Shown: one piece after another, positions 23,298 to 35,159 of the stretch
Numbering within the stretch: the stretch's first letter is position 1
How the letters are laid out: every line of letters begins with the position of its first letter
From: Tachypleus tridentatus
Lineage: Eukaryota > Arthropoda > Merostomata > Xiphosura > Limulidae
Assembly: GCF_004210375.1 (NCBI RefSeq)
Contig: NC_134834.1
Span: 161,467,290 to 161,531,289, forward strand
Direction of reading: 5' to 3'
DNA length: 64,000 bases
Position numbers and translations under genes: made by a program
Notes under the pieces: model-generated
What the model was told of the DNA's origin: nothing
What the model saw: the letters and a program-made list of their open reading frames with translations, nothing else
Database searches by the model: none

Positions 23298-23405
23298 TCG
23301 CAAAGCTACAAAATTCGGTATTTGTTCTCAGCCCATCATGGATATCAAACCCTGCTCACTATAGTTGTAAATCCCGAATGCATACCGTTGTGTCACAGAG
23401 GGGTC
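23298..23405 (-). mobile_element. tRNA-derived SINE, family 2, diverged
   Basis: The minus-strand copy has CGCAAAGCTACAAAATTCGG, CAGCCCATCATGGATATCAA and ATACCGTTGTGTCACAGAGG. Confidence 0.65.
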
Positions 23406-24984
23406 TACTCGAGTTACCCAATTTGTATCACTTATTTATTTAATCTTGAACTTAAGTTAAACTTTAAAAAAATTCAAAACCACAAGTGCAGTGGCATGTT
23501 GTCAACTGCACATTAGTTCTTTAAGTCATGTGTTGTTTGAATTTCAATTTTTAAAAGAATATTTTAAATTATTAAACATATAAATTTATAAATTACTAAG
23601 TAATATTAGCGTGGCAATATGTATTTATAACAACTCACATTTTCCCTTAGTCTGCAATATTAAAAGTAAATACTAAATTGAAATACTGTTTTGATCTTCT
23701 GCAATAGTGGTGACGAAAGCCCTTTTAATTGTGAAAACTACTTTCGAATAATAAAACCAGTTATATTATTGTAATGTAGTCTAGTAAGGTGTATCCTTAG
23801 GAAAACCGAGCTGAAACCCTTTTACATACTATATAGCTATAGTTATTACATAGCAAAATACTTATGTTATATAACTGAGAGAGATCTTGTGAAACTAACT
23901 GTGTCTAGGTGATTAATTTAATTAGTAGAGTGTGTTGTTAAAGCTAGTAAATAGGAGTTAAAGATATCAGCTGGTTTGCTTCTGTATTGTTTATAAAGAT
24001 TTGTATAGGTTGAATTAACTAGTTTCATTCTTGTTTTATAGTTTCAAAAGGTGAGTAACGATCTTTTAAAGTAAGTTTGGGATTAAATAAAACTTAATTT
24101 ACTTAAGTGGAATAAGTCAGATTTTATACTTTATTATCAATATCTAATATAAAAATGCAAGAAATGTCGTACTTATTTAATTAACATTTTTACGATGTTA
24201 AATCAAGATATCGTTAGGTTTAAAGAATTACACATTTTTCTGTTATTAATAACTGATATTTTCATTTTCTCTCGGTTTCATGTAATCGATACAGTACGTA
24301 AATCGGTTTTAAATACGACTCTCTCTCTTAAGGTTCAACTGAAGTGGTTCTTAAGCGCCATTTCTCTGGGCTTCAAAACCTGAAGCTGTGAGATATCCTT
24401 GGTGGACGGTAAAGCTAGCTCTTATTTCGATGTTTTATTGCTCTGTGGAAAGATACATGTTATGTTTCAGTTATTGATATTTAAAGTATCTGGAACAGGA
24501 ATTAATCATTTTATCATACAGTTGTGGGGGGAGTATCTGACCTCAATACCGACTATCTTTTAATTGAATAGCAGGGTTAGGTGTTCAATTGTATCTCTCC
24601 CACATTTCAAAATGTCAAGTATGCTCAATGCTTTTTTTGGGAAGTTCAAATGTCAGTACGTTTAATTAACCTTACGAATGAAACCAAACAAGATTATCAG
24701 TTATAGCTAGCACTACCTACCGACATTCTATATAATGATTAAACATGTTTTTCCTCACAGTAACTATTATTTACTAAATTTTTGTGTGAAGATTTATCAA
24801 GTATTTATCGTAAGTGAATAAAATGATAAAAAATACATTGCTTTAGATTTAATATACAAGAAACTGAAAGAAAAACACACTTTTTTGTTTCTCATTTTAT
24901 TGAACGACAGTGTTATTTATATTACTTACCTAAATGCTTCATTAAAGTTTGGTTTGTGTGCCCAAACTGCTGTTAGAAATATCT
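23406..24984. other. Intergenic, includes the source of filler segment A
   Basis: No gene is supported. Positions 23,723-23,835 reappear inverted at 39,961-40,072. Confidence 0.5.
23723..23835. repeat. Donor copy of filler segment A
   Basis: Its reverse complement is found at 39,961-40,072 (for example GGTGTATCCTTAGGAAAACC against its complement). No differences seen by eye. Confidence 0.92.
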
Positions 24985-25145
24985 TCCTTCATGTGAGATA
25001 CTATAGTCATGTACCTTCTTTCATACGAGATATTATGTTGATACATCTGATTTCAGGCTAGGTATTAATTGAAGACCTTCGACTATTTATGAGGTACTAT
25101 TTTGATATATCCGCCTTCATATGAGATACTATATTTGATGGTGTG
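24985..25145. repeat. Degenerate tandem repeat of about 33-bp units
   Basis: Variants of CTTCATATGAGATACTAT followed by TTGATACAT-like sequence recur four to five times with substitutions. Confidence 0.6.
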
Positions 25146-25509
25146 AAATAATGAAATATTATGACTGAATACATTTGGCTAAGGAATAGAGGCAATTATT
25201 TATTGCTTAAGCATGAGAGTACTGTTAAACTTATATCTGTAGGTAGATTCAGTTTAAATAAATAAAGGCGCAACCCAATATCTCTAGCTTATGTAATAAC
25301 GTGAGAGAAAGACCTCAACAGAGAATAAAGAGAGAAACTTATTTCCTGTTAAAGGAAAAATGTTAGGCTCGGTGTGATTTAATGATTAGGATGTTATATT
25401 TTGTATCAGAGGGTCTATGTTGGTATCTGATGACAAACAAGCAAACAATTTATTACACATCGCATTTAAGAGCTACAAGTGTATTATTGTGTGTGATTCT
25501 TTTTCCCTT

Positions 25510-25760
25510 TTTTTTTTAATTTCGCGTAAAAGTACATGGGGACTATCTGTGCTAGTCGTCCCAAATTTAGTAGTATACGACTACAGGGAAGGCAGTTACT
25601 CATCACCTCCCACCGCCAACACTTGTGCCAACGAATAGTTGGCCACATATTATAACGCTTCAAGATTGAAAGGGTAAGTATGTTTGGTGGGACGGGGATT
25701 CGAACCCGCGATACCTAGATTACGAGTCGATCGCCTTAACCACCTAGTCAGGCCAGGACC
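25510..25760 (-). mobile_element. tRNA-derived SINE, family 1
   Basis: Near full-length minus-strand copy: tail TTTAATTTCGCGTAAAAGTA, body CATCACCTCCCACCGCCAAC, tRNA-like head GGGATTCGAACCCGCGATAC and CTAGTCAGGCCAGGACC. Confidence 0.85.
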
Positions 25761-25977
25761 ACTTGGGATACCACAATTCATAGTGGAGGAAGCTATATAC
25801 TGACTGTCTGCTTTCCCTCGTGGAAAGTTTTAGTTTTAAGATAACGTAAATTAAACACTAATTCCTGCAATCTAATTTTTATTGATATATATATTTGACT
25901 CTTAAACTACTCTTGTTTGACTGTCACTCTTATAGCATGCCAACACAGCACCAAAGTGAAGGGCATTATTTCGTTTA

Positions 25978-26007
25978 GTAGTAGTAGTTGTTGTTGTTGT
26001 TGTTTTA
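25978..26007. repeat. GTA/GTT trinucleotide microsatellite
   Basis: The run GTAGTAGTAGTTGTTGTTGT abuts the 3' end of a minus-strand family 2 SINE and is probably its variable tail. Confidence 0.8.
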
Positions 26008-26120
26008 ATTAAGCACAAAGCTACACAATGGGCTATCTGTGCTCTGCCCACCACGGGTATCGAAACCCGGATTTTAGCGTGTAAGTCCGCAGACATACCG
26101 CTGAGCCACTGGGGGGCCCG
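26008..26120 (-). mobile_element. tRNA-derived SINE, family 2, well preserved
   Basis: TAAGCACAAAGCTACACAAT, CTCTGCCCACCACGGGTATC, GAAACCCGGATTTTAGCGTG and CGCTGAGCCACTGGGGGGCC give the complete tRNA-like head on the minus strand. Confidence 0.88.
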
Positions 26121-26524
26121 TTTAGTAGTAACTGGACTTAACCAAGAACCCTCAGTCTCATAGTCTGGATTACTGGTAGTTCGCTTAAAGAAGTGAGCAA
26201 TAGGCCGCAAATGCTTTTATTGTTTAAGCCCGTATTCCTCGCATTCGTGGGTTACGTTTGTTGTTTTTCTGCATAATTCTCACTGTTTTCGTATGAATGA
26301 CACACAGGTTGGTTCTTCGAAGAGTCCCACCAAAATGGCCTCACTATCCTGTTGAAAGCTATGACGTGAAGCTTTGGAATCGCAGGTCAGTCTTGAAGTC
26401 CTGAGCTATGGGTACTTCACTCCCTAGGTTTTCTTGTATTTTGTTTTATACAGTATGACGTCTTCGGTATGACGGGTCTGTAAGGAACCGATATAATCCA
26501 TATCGGGTAGTAAGACCTCAGAGA

Positions 26525-26650
26525 TTGATTGGTTGTTTTTAATTTAGCGATGACTATCTGTGTCACCAGTCCCTGACTTTGAAGTGATAGAGTAGAGGGA
26601 AAACAACTAATCAACACCAAACTTCACCAACATTTGGGCTATTCGAAACG
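26525..26650 (-). mobile_element. tRNA-derived SINE, family 1, diverged fragment
   Basis: Resembles the family body: TTTAATTTAGCGATGACTAT, CACCAGTCCCTGACTTTGAA and CACCAACATTTGGGCTATTC. Confidence 0.55.
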
Positions 26651-27119
26651 AACAAAATGTTAGATTCTCACGTTCTTATGATCATGTTCTTATTTAATTT
26701 GGGTCTTGTGTTTGATAAGTGGAACTACTAACCATGCTTCGTTCTTTCAGCTGTATGTGCGTCATAATAGTAACAGTCAATCCCACTTTTTCTTTAAGAA
26801 AAACTCTTCAGACGGTAAATGGTGTGGACTGATTACCTTACCAATGTTTTTTGGTTCAAAATTACGGTCTGTTAAGCCTAAATCACTGGGTATCTCCGAC
26901 ATCGCAACTTATCGCATTATGCGCATAATATATCAATTAATTGTACAAAGAAACTTATAATACGTGTATTGTTTTAATAATAATTTCATTGATACTGTAT
27001 ATGACAATTTTTAATTGAGTTAAACAATCAACTCCTGTAACCACTACAAACTTTACATGAGCAACGTCTTGACCCTACTGTTGTTACTGGCAACAGACAG
27101 TGATATTAATTATTGCGTT
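26651..27119. other. No recognised feature
   Basis: A short frame at 26,706-26,960 has no recognisable motif. Confidence 0.5.
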
Positions 27120-27395
27120 TTTAGGGCCTTGCATAGCCTGGGAATCAGTACATTTGACTCGTAATCTGTGGATCGCGGGTTTGGATCCACATCACCGAAC
27201 ATGATTACCCTTTTGGTCATGGAAGCTTTATAATATACGGCCAATTCAACAGTTCTTTTGTAAACGAGAAACCCCAAATTTGTCAGTGGATAATATTGAC
27301 TAGCTCCTTTCCAGTAATATATCACTGCTATATTAAGGATGTCTAGAAGAGATAGCTCTGTACTATCTTTGCGCGAATTTCGAATCACACACAAT
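27120..27395 (+). mobile_element. tRNA-derived SINE, family 1, diverged
   Basis: Head GGGCCTTGCATAGCCTGGGA, ACTCGTAATCTGTGGATCGC and GGGTTTGGATCCACATCACC, with the tail TTTGCGCGAATTTCGAATCA. Confidence 0.75.
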
Positions 27396-28256
27396 TTTAG
27401 GTTTTGGGGTAAATTGCATGATTCTAACGTCGTGTTTGCTCAAATAACAATATGAATTCAATAATTAAAAGTATATACACTCAGCTTTATTGTTATGACA
27501 AAATTTACAGCAATTTAAAGTCCAATCTCAAATTCTCTGGTACAACTTATCAGAGTGATGTTTTTTGTTGAATGAAATGATCGACAGGTTCGACAAACGG
27601 TAAAGCACAAAAAGAAGTCTGAAAACAGGGAATGTCAAAACCTTAGTGATGTCTAAATATCATGAATTTATGGAAGGTGAAAGTACTAGTAACTTTGCAA
27701 TCCACAGCTATTATTACATACTAACATATTAACATTAAATAGTATCAGTAAGATTAAAACACTAGTGTAATTAACAGCAATAAGAACTTTTTTTATATTA
27801 ACAAATCGCATCAACTGCTATATACCAATAATAATGAGAGACAAAATATTTCCCAAAACGCCATTTGTATGTCCAGCCTGATGCTATATGCAGTTTACAT
27901 GATTTTTATCATAAAATATATATAGCATGGGTATTAATGCAGAGGTTAGTGAAGCAAAGAAGGTTTTCCGATAATAAAAGAGTTGAAGAACCACTTCAAG
28001 CGAAGATATCCTTTGCCCTTATTCCTCTCTAAATGATTTTACACTTCTTATGATTTAGTGTCTGAATTGGACTAAATACGACAAAAAACCGGTAGTTAAA
28101 AGGTGTTTGAATTAAAACTTTTAATTATAATTTCATTTATAAAAACAACACATGATCGACCATATTATTACAGACGAGGCCTATCGTTATCACTAGAGAT
28201 CGTAAAGACAACAAGATTCGTAATGTTGTTTATGAATACAGATAACTACATAAAGC
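27396..28256. other. No recognised feature
   Basis: AT-rich sequence without a gene or element that I can name. Confidence 0.5.
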
Positions 28257-28276
28257 TATATATATATATATATATA
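28257..28276. repeat. (TA)n microsatellite
   Basis: About ten TA units immediately before a SINE head. Confidence 0.9.
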
Positions 28277-28277
28277 C

Positions 28278-28500
28278 GAGTAATGGCCAGGTGGGTTAAG
28301 GCGTTCGATTCATAATCCGAGGGTCGCGGGTTTGAATCCCCGTCGCACTAAACATTTTTTCCCTTTCAGCCGTGTGGTCGTTATAATATGACGGTCAATT
28401 CCACTATTCGTTGGTAAAAGAGTAGCCCAAAAGTTGGCGGTGGGTGGTGATGGCTAGCTTCCTTCCCTCTAGTCTTACACTGCTAAATTAGGAACTGCTA
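28278..28500 (+). mobile_element. tRNA-derived SINE, family 1
   Basis: Head ATGGCCAGGTGGGTTAAGGC, CATAATCCGAGGGTCGCGGG, GTTTGAATCCCCGTCGCAC, and body GGTGGGTGGTGATGGCTAGC. It stops at AAATTAGGAACTGCTA, where an inverted SINE fragment begins. Confidence 0.88.
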
Positions 28501-28595
28501 CCGAGCTGAAAGGGTTAGTATGTTTGGTGCTACATGGATTCGAACCCACGAATTGCGGGTCGAACGTCTTAACCCACCTGGCCATTCCGGGCCTA
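28501..28595 (-). mobile_element. tRNA-derived SINE, family 1, head fragment
   Basis: Minus-strand head: GATTCGAACCCACGAATTGC and TTAACCCACCTGGCCATTCC. Joined tail to body with the preceding plus-strand copy, making a palindromic SINE dimer. Confidence 0.8.
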
Positions 28596-28669
28596 CTAGC
28601 TTCTAATATTCATGATTTGGGATATATATTGTATACAAATTATACAGAGTATTGCATTCTTTCGCTGAA

Positions 28670-28775
28670 TACAGTGGTAAGTCTACGGATTTACAACTCA
28701 AAAATCAGGGGCTCGATTCCTCTCCGTGTATTCAGCATATAACCCGACGCAGCTTTCATATAAGAGAAAAAAAAC
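28670..28775 (+). mobile_element. tRNA-derived SINE, family 2
   Basis: GTGGTAAGTCTACGGATTTA, CAGGGGCTCGATTCCTCTCC and AACCCGACGCAGCTTTCATA, ending in an A-rich tail. Confidence 0.78.
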
Positions 28776-28804
28776 ACACTCATAAGGTACAGTGAAAAAG
28801 TGGT

Positions 28805-28905
28805 CGATTTATTGTTGAGAATTAAGCAGAAAGCCACACAATGTGATATCTGTGTTATCCCTACCATGAGTATTGAAACGCGATTAATGATTTACATGTT
28901 ACAAT
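28805..28905 (-). mobile_element. tRNA-derived SINE, family 2, diverged
   Basis: TTAAGCAGAAAGCCACACAA, ATCCCTACCATGAGTATTGA and ATGATTTACATG form a minus-strand copy. Confidence 0.65.
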
Positions 28906-30385
28906 TTAAGAGTCCCATCTTCAAGTTGTAATACACACAACAATATTTAATAAAAGTTTTAAGTATAGGTATAAAAGTGTTTTACTTTGCATAGGTTTAG
29001 AGTGGTTTTACCTTTGTATTAGAAGGAATTATTAGGTTTATTGTTTTATGATGTTGAATTTCCTCTTTGGTAAGTAAATGTTACGAATGATATACTTACC
29101 TGAGGTGCAATTTTAAAAAAAACGTGAGATTTTGTGTTGAGTCATATGAATTTTTTTCAGAGTTATGGTGTTGCTTCCCCGACTTAAAATACATGAGACT
29201 TACCATCATGTAATTTATATACGACATTAGTATTGTGTTTGCTTTCTATTTTTTACCAGAATGAAAGTATTTTGTTGTTAATTCTTTTTTTTGGATTAGG
29301 GTTATTCACAGGGTGATTATCGCGTTGTTGACTGAGGTTTCTCCCTTTACTAGTTACTTCAAATATCCTTCCCAGTCGCTCTATAACCTAAAAATGTTGA
29401 ATATTATTTGAATCTCGTAATAAAAAGTTTTAAGTAACTCATTTCAGAATGTTTCCTAAACTAATTATCTTCAAGTGCGTTTCTCAACAAAATAAATGCA
29501 CGAAATAGACTGCTTGCAATGGTTTTAAAAATACTCACAATATAAATCCACGTGAGCAGTATCATTTTTATATAACATTGAGGCTTCATTTCCAAATAAT
29601 CTAAAGTGAACAATTTATTACTTTCGAAAGAACATGAAATCAGATTCTCATAATTTTTATGGGAGGACTTGTCCATGTGGAAATATGATTGGTAAACATA
29701 TCTACCTCTAATTCCTATGAATATTACCATAAATCCCACACATTCTAAAGACAAACCATTGGAACATTTGTACGTCTATACACTGATCCAATTAATCACG
29801 ACTCTAGTCTTATAAGTGATATCGCCAAATTCAACATGCCAAGTAGATCGACACAATCTTTGAATATGTTTATAGTAACACCAATAGGATACTCTTGGAA
29901 CATTAATCTTATTCCATTAATTGGTACTAAAGATGAGCTGCAAGGGATATTTCAGGGAAATGATGAAGAAGAACTCGTGATATTATTGGTACTGTATCAG
30001 TGCCAGGCTGCCTTTGAAATTTAGAGTTATCATACTCTTCAGTTTATAGGAATGAATAAACCACACCAAAACCGTTTTGAATATGCAAACTGGCAACTAA
30101 TGTGACAATCAATGAGATATGAAGTCGTAGTACAACAGAATTTATCAGAACTTCTTTATGACATAGCTTAGCGTTTCGTAGATATCTTGATGTAACCAAA
30201 GATTGCTCGCTTTTGGAAAAGGTATATAATAGGCCTTTGCAATGTAAATGTTTATATGCTCAAATATTAATTTAAATTTTCTAAACAAACTTGGTTCGCT
30301 GGAACAATTCGGAAAACGTTCTGCAACATTTCGTAGAAACACAAATGTCAGAGACGCTGAAGCAACGAAAAATATCTGGAAACTT
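28905..30385 (-). mobile_element. Older diverged copy of the 1.47-kb arm repeat
   Basis: Colinear with 8,775-10,240 at perhaps 75-80% identity by eye. Shared landmarks: GTGATTATCGCGTTGTTGAC, ACTGAGGTTTCTC, AATAAAAAGTTTTAAGTAAC, CACTGATCCAATTAATCACG and a conserved minus-strand frame end (YYIPFPKASNLWLHQDIYET). Its much greater divergence means it arose before the arm duplication, either as an interspersed repeat copy or an earlier segmental duplication. Confidence 0.7.
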
Positions 30386-30429
30386 GGTCAACCTGGTGTG
30401 GATTACTTATTTATTATTTATTTCTGACT

Positions 30430-31010
30430 TGGTAGTAGTTTAGGTTTTAAAGTCCTTAAAGGAGACCCTTAAGGCAAACCTGGGGCGCTCAGAAACTTTT
30501 ATTTCTCTTCAGCCCCACACGCGTATAAGGTAAGATGTGTCGTGAGGAGAAAGGTAGAAAAAAACGAATTGAATGATGTATTACGGAAAATAACGATAAT
30601 ATAGGAAAGTTGAGGAGCGGGAGAGCTGGACTGGTACACTTTGGACGGAAATCATCATGATCACGAGCAGGGAGACCAAGCTGCAGCAGGTCACAAATGT
30701 TTAAAGGAACCAGTGACATAAGGAGGGATAGAGAAAGGGAGAGAGAGAGAAAGAAAGAGAATAAAATATGGAGAGAGAGATAGGAAAGAGGATAGTGTGG
30801 AGAGTGAGAGGAAGAGAGACAGAAGGTCCTTTCAGAGCTAGGGTGCGGGGGATCTATAAATCAAATGGCAAGAAATTGAATGTGGGGGAAACCGGAGTAC
30901 CCGGAGAAAACCACTTTCACTGGGTGGGCGCGGAAAAACAATACCAACCCAGTGCCCAACCTGGAATGTAAAAACCTTAATGACATATAAATGGGTAACA
31001 CAGCATTGTC
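30430..31010. repeat. GC- and purine-rich block with a CCGGAGTACCCGGAGAAAAC motif
   Basis: Composition differs sharply from the surroundings. It has a GA-rich run (30,725-30,830), then GTGGGGGAAACCGGAGTACC followed by CGGAGAAAACCACTTTCACT. I recall this motif from dispersed repeats in many animals, possibly a conserved central SINE domain, but cannot confirm it. It lies directly beyond the 3' side of the minus-strand Jockey remnant. Confidence 0.5.
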
Positions 31011-31046
31011 TGTTTTATCGGTAATGGTTAGTACTGGTCCCTGTGG

Positions 31047-31741
31047 TTAGTAGTCCAGTTTAATGGTGAAGTATACTTTGTCCAGGCTTGAGGTGTGTCT
31101 GCCAGTCGGAATAATTGGCGAGTTTGGGAGTTTTTTGTTAGAAGCTTTAGTGTAGTATCGTTTGGTAAGTTTGATGAATCGATCCTTAATTGGTAATAGT
31201 TGAGTTAGGAAGTTGAGGTATGTTGCGGGAGTATAGTTGGGGAGGCGGTAAGCGGTTTTAATGGTGCGGTTTTGCAGGTTTTGTAACACTGAGTATTGTC
31301 TTTCAGTCATGTTACATGTGGCTGCACTACCATATTCGAAAAGGGGTCTAATGAATGCTTTGTATATTGCGAGAATAATTTTGGGAGAACAGCCTTTGTT
31401 GGGGCCACTAGTACGTTTAAGAAAGAAAATTCTATTACTTGCTCGGGTGGCGATTTTCTGAAAGTGTCGTGTCCAAGATAGGTTATGAGTCATTGTAAGG
31501 CCTAGAAAAGTGGTAGACTTTGTGAAGATGATGTTAGTTTTATTGAGGTTAAGTTTAATGTTTTTGATTTTTTTTTCTGAAAAGTTATGTCATTAATATA
31601 TATATTATAAAGTACTGGGCTGAGTACAGACCCTTGGGGCACGCCTGCATTTAAACTGAATGGGTGTGTGACCGACGTATTTATCTTAACACTTGCCTTA
31701 CGAATGGTAAGTGTATGGATGAAACAATATAAGACTTTCAT
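31047..31741 (-). mobile_element. Jockey-type LINE, reverse transcriptase 3' part
   Basis: The minus strand encodes a reverse transcriptase block with AGVPQGSVLSPVLYNIYIND (31,590-31,665), then, after a frame break and loss of the YADD region, the thumb-like C-terminal part (31,047-31,493): TRASNRIFFLKRTSG, IYKAFIRPLFEYGSAA, LQNLQNRTIKTAYRLPNYTP, and FIKLTKRYYTKASNKK. The order and motifs match Jockey-clade non-LTR elements. ORF1 and the endonuclease are absent, as expected for 5' truncation. Confidence 0.9.
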
Positions 31742-32282
31742 TTATATCTTATACTCAGCAAGCAACTGATAAATTCCATGTAATCTTGAAAGACTAGACT
31801 GTTGCCTGCAGTAGTTTTTACATTATAGCTTGTATCCTGGGATCTTTTCATTTAGTGCAGCGTTTTTTATTTTGTTTGTTATTTTTATAATTTATTTTTG
31901 TTTTTGGCTTGTTTTTAGGCGAAAACAAACTAATATAATTAGTCAAAGATTTGGATTTGCTGTTTTCAACGCAATTATTCCTTGTAATTTTGTTTACTTA
32001 ACTTTATCAATATTAATTTTCTCTACATTGCACCAAACTAGCGTTACTAGCAAATGATGGGAATCATGCAAAATAAATTGTTAAGGCATTCACAATGCTT
32101 TTCATAAAGAAGATATGATTACTAAAAATGTTCACATAATTAGGATAAAATATCGTTAACTTCACAAACATAAACATATATTAATAAATTAAAGTGTTTT
32201 AACTCATACATGTATTGCCTTTTTTCTGTTTTTCGAGGTGATAAAACTGTCCATAATTCTTTGCTATATTTTCTTTTATTTT
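31742..32282. other. No recognised feature
   Basis: AT-rich sequence. No motif recognised. Confidence 0.5.
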
Positions 32283-32392
32283 GTCCCTCTGGTGGGTCGG
32301 CTTCAATCTTACTGACTTTCAACGCTAAAATCCAAGGTTTGATTCCCGGTGGTAGATACAACAGATATCCTAAATTGGCTTTGCTCTAAACA
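32283..32392 (+). mobile_element. tRNA-derived SINE, family 2, diverged
   Basis: CTCTGGTGGGTCGGCTTCAA, ACGCTAAAATCCAAGGTTTG, ATTCCCGGTGGTAGATACAA and TTGGCTTTGCTCTAAAC. Confidence 0.7.
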
Positions 32393-32929
32393 TTACCAAG
32401 CAAACAAAACTTCCACACAAAGGTAAAAGGTTATTTCTGTCAGAATACCGTAAATAATTTGATGATTTAATGTACACGTCACACTGTCAGTCAAGATCGC
32501 CTAAGTAATATGATTATATAATGTTGAATATCATATCATTCTATTACATTACTGCCACCATGGGCATATTATTCTGAAATAAAGTTATATCTTCTTTTAT
32601 CTTAGCAATCACATGAGACAGTTTAGGTCTCATAATGCTTTCGATTACATTTCTCTAATATAATTTAGAAATACGAGTAAAACCTTCTTATATTATTTCT
32701 TTCATTCGCACCTTGGGAATCTCTTACCAGAATTAATTTGTTCTTAGACGATTCTTAATGTAATACACCTATTTCATTGCAATGATAACTTGTGAAACTG
32801 CACGGTGAATTTCGAATTGGATAGAAATTAACAAGTAAACCTTTAACATTATGGATTCGTGCCTACTGGTTGTATGGAAATACTAAAGGATAACATATTA
32901 AGCCTTATAAATCTGCTCATAATCCAGTG
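32393..32929. other. No recognised feature
   Basis: AT-rich sequence before the minisatellite cluster. Confidence 0.5.
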
Positions 32930-33830
32930 TTGTAACCACATTCTACACTCCATCACCTAACACTATGTATTAACTTTATTCTACGCTCTCTTACCTAGGA
33001 TTGTGTATTAACTTCATTCTACACTATCTTATCTAGTATTGTGTCCTAAGTTCATTCTACACCCCCTTACCATACTTCGTTCTATACATCCCTTTACCTA
33101 GTATTGTGTATCAACTTCATTCTATACATCTCTTTACCTCGTATTGTGTATCAACTTCATTCTATACATCTCTTTACTTGGTATTGTGTATTAACTTCGT
33201 TCTATGCATCTCTTTACCTGTCATTGTGTATTAACTTCGTTCTATACATCTCTTTACCTAGTATTGTGTATCAACTTCATTCTATACATCCCTTTACTTG
33301 GTATTGTGTATTAACTTCTGTTCTATGCATCTCTTTACCTGTCATTGTGTATTAACTCTGTTCTATACATCTCTTTACCTAGTATTGTGTATTAACTTCG
33401 TTCTATACATCCCTTTACTTGGTATTGTGTATTAACTTCGTTCTATGCATCTCTTTACCTGTCATTGTGTATTAACTTCGTTCTATACATCTCTTTACCT
33501 AGTATTGTGTATCAACTTCATTCTATACATCCCTTTACTTGGTATTGTGTATTAACTTCGTTCTATGCATCTCTTTACCTGTCATTGTGTATTAACTTCG
33601 TTCTATACATCTCTTTACCTAGTATTGTGTATTAACTTCGTTCTATACATCCCTTTACTTGGTATTGTGTATTAACTTCGTTCTATGCATCTCTTTACCT
33701 GCCATTGTGTATTAACTTCGTTCTATACATCACTTTACCTAGTATTGTGTATTAACTTCGTTCGAAACATCTCTTTACCTAGTATTGTGTATTAACTTCG
33801 TTCGAAACATCCCTTTGCCTAGCATTGTGC
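32930..33830. repeat. 40-bp minisatellite with a 120-bp higher-order period
   Basis: The unit is of the type ACTTCGTTCTATACATCTCT followed by TTACCTAGTATTGTGTATTA. About 22 units are present. From about 33,180 three variants (TTACTTGG, TTACCTGTC, TTACCTAG) repeat in fixed order every 120 bases. The first units (32,930-33,080) are more diverged, the later ones near-identical. Confidence 0.92.
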
Positions 33831-34384
33831 ATTTGCTTGCTTAAAAGAAGACGTTGTAGATATTGGCCAAGAATAATGAAGTCATGATGTGCACATGGTT
33901 TTTCAAACAATACGTTTTTAAAGGTCCTGTTACTTAGGGCTTTCATGCTATGTTTTAAACAATATCGCAAAGAATCGTGTATTTGTATTACTGAACAGTT
34001 CCCGGATGATAAAACGTGAATATGTATAGGTAACATAGCTGAATCACAACATAACTCCCTGTAGTGTAACTACATTTAACAGAATATTTACAATTCACAT
34101 TAGATTTCACAACACTTGAACTATAGTTATATGGCTATAATTTAGAATAAAATGAAATATATTTTGTGATTGGAATTCTTAAACCAATTGATGAATCGTC
34201 TCTACAAACAAACATCAATGATTTACTGTAACCAATGTAAATATTCAGTTAAGGTCTGCGAACATTTTATCATTTTGTTTCTCTTGCGTGTTACGAGAGG
34301 ATATAAACTCAAGGAATATTGTACACTATATTTAAACAGTTTCTGTCTACTTATTAGAGATCAATCGATCGATTTAGAGGTTAC
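33831..34384. other. No recognised feature
   Basis: AT-rich sequence between repeat arrays. Confidence 0.5.
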
Positions 34385-34470
34385 ACGTGGAACAGCAAAA
34401 GTCTAAACTGATATACGAGGTTCGATTCTCCACATATATCCCAACGTAGTTTTCTCTGAAAAAACAACAT
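34385..34470 (+). mobile_element. tRNA-derived SINE, family 2, heavily degraded
   Basis: GTGGAACAGCAAAAGTCTAA, ACGAGGTTCGATTCTCCACA and CCCAACGTAGTTTTCTCTG resemble the family in order. Confidence 0.45.
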
Positions 34471-34721
34471 GAGTTACGGTTGAATGTTTTTTATAACTCT
34501 AATTATAATGAAACATTTTAAATCGAATATTCCACAACTGAAATAAAACGTATAAAAATATATATTCACTAAATCTTGTTTATTGTTATATTTTATCTGT
34601 TTCAGCGACATCTCAGAAAGTGTCTTTAACAAATAGTGTTAAATTTCAGAACCAAATCGATTGAGAATGTTAACAAATTAAACTTTACTGGATGTTCAAG
34701 ATTTGTGCACTCGTACTGCTG

Positions 34722-34942
34722 ACTTTTATACCAGTTTTACCATCATGTATTTCATTTATTCATCATGTGCCACTATACCTGTCTCACACTTTAAACAATA
34801 TATTTTATACCAGTTTTATCATCATGTATTTCATTTCTTCATCATGTGTCACTATACCTGTCTCACACTTTAAACAATATATTTTATACCAGTTTTATCA
34901 TCATGTATTTCATTTCTTCATCATGTGTCACTATATCTTAAT
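34722..34942. repeat. 79-bp tandem repeat, 2.7 units
   Basis: TTTTATACCAGTTTTATCAT, CATGTATTTCATTTCTTCAT and CTGTCTCACACTTTAAACAA recur with few changes. Confidence 0.9.
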
Positions 34943-35159
34943 GATTATCTTTGCATCCAAACATCTTATATCTGTCAAGGTTTACTGTATCTACTCTTTC
35001 TCTGTGTATCGTCTTCAATATTTTTCCGTTAATTTCCATGTTCTCTATTTTGAAAAACAGTTTTTTTTCTGCCTGTAAAATCAAATGGTGGCTAACAGTA
35101 ACAACTTGTTTTTCAAGGCATTCGAAACAAACATATTATTCCTTGTTTCATATATAATC

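Noticed and set aside
34692-35078. 128-codon hydrophobic frame
   Set aside because: It covers the 79-bp tandem repeat and AT-rich flanks. No recognisable domain.
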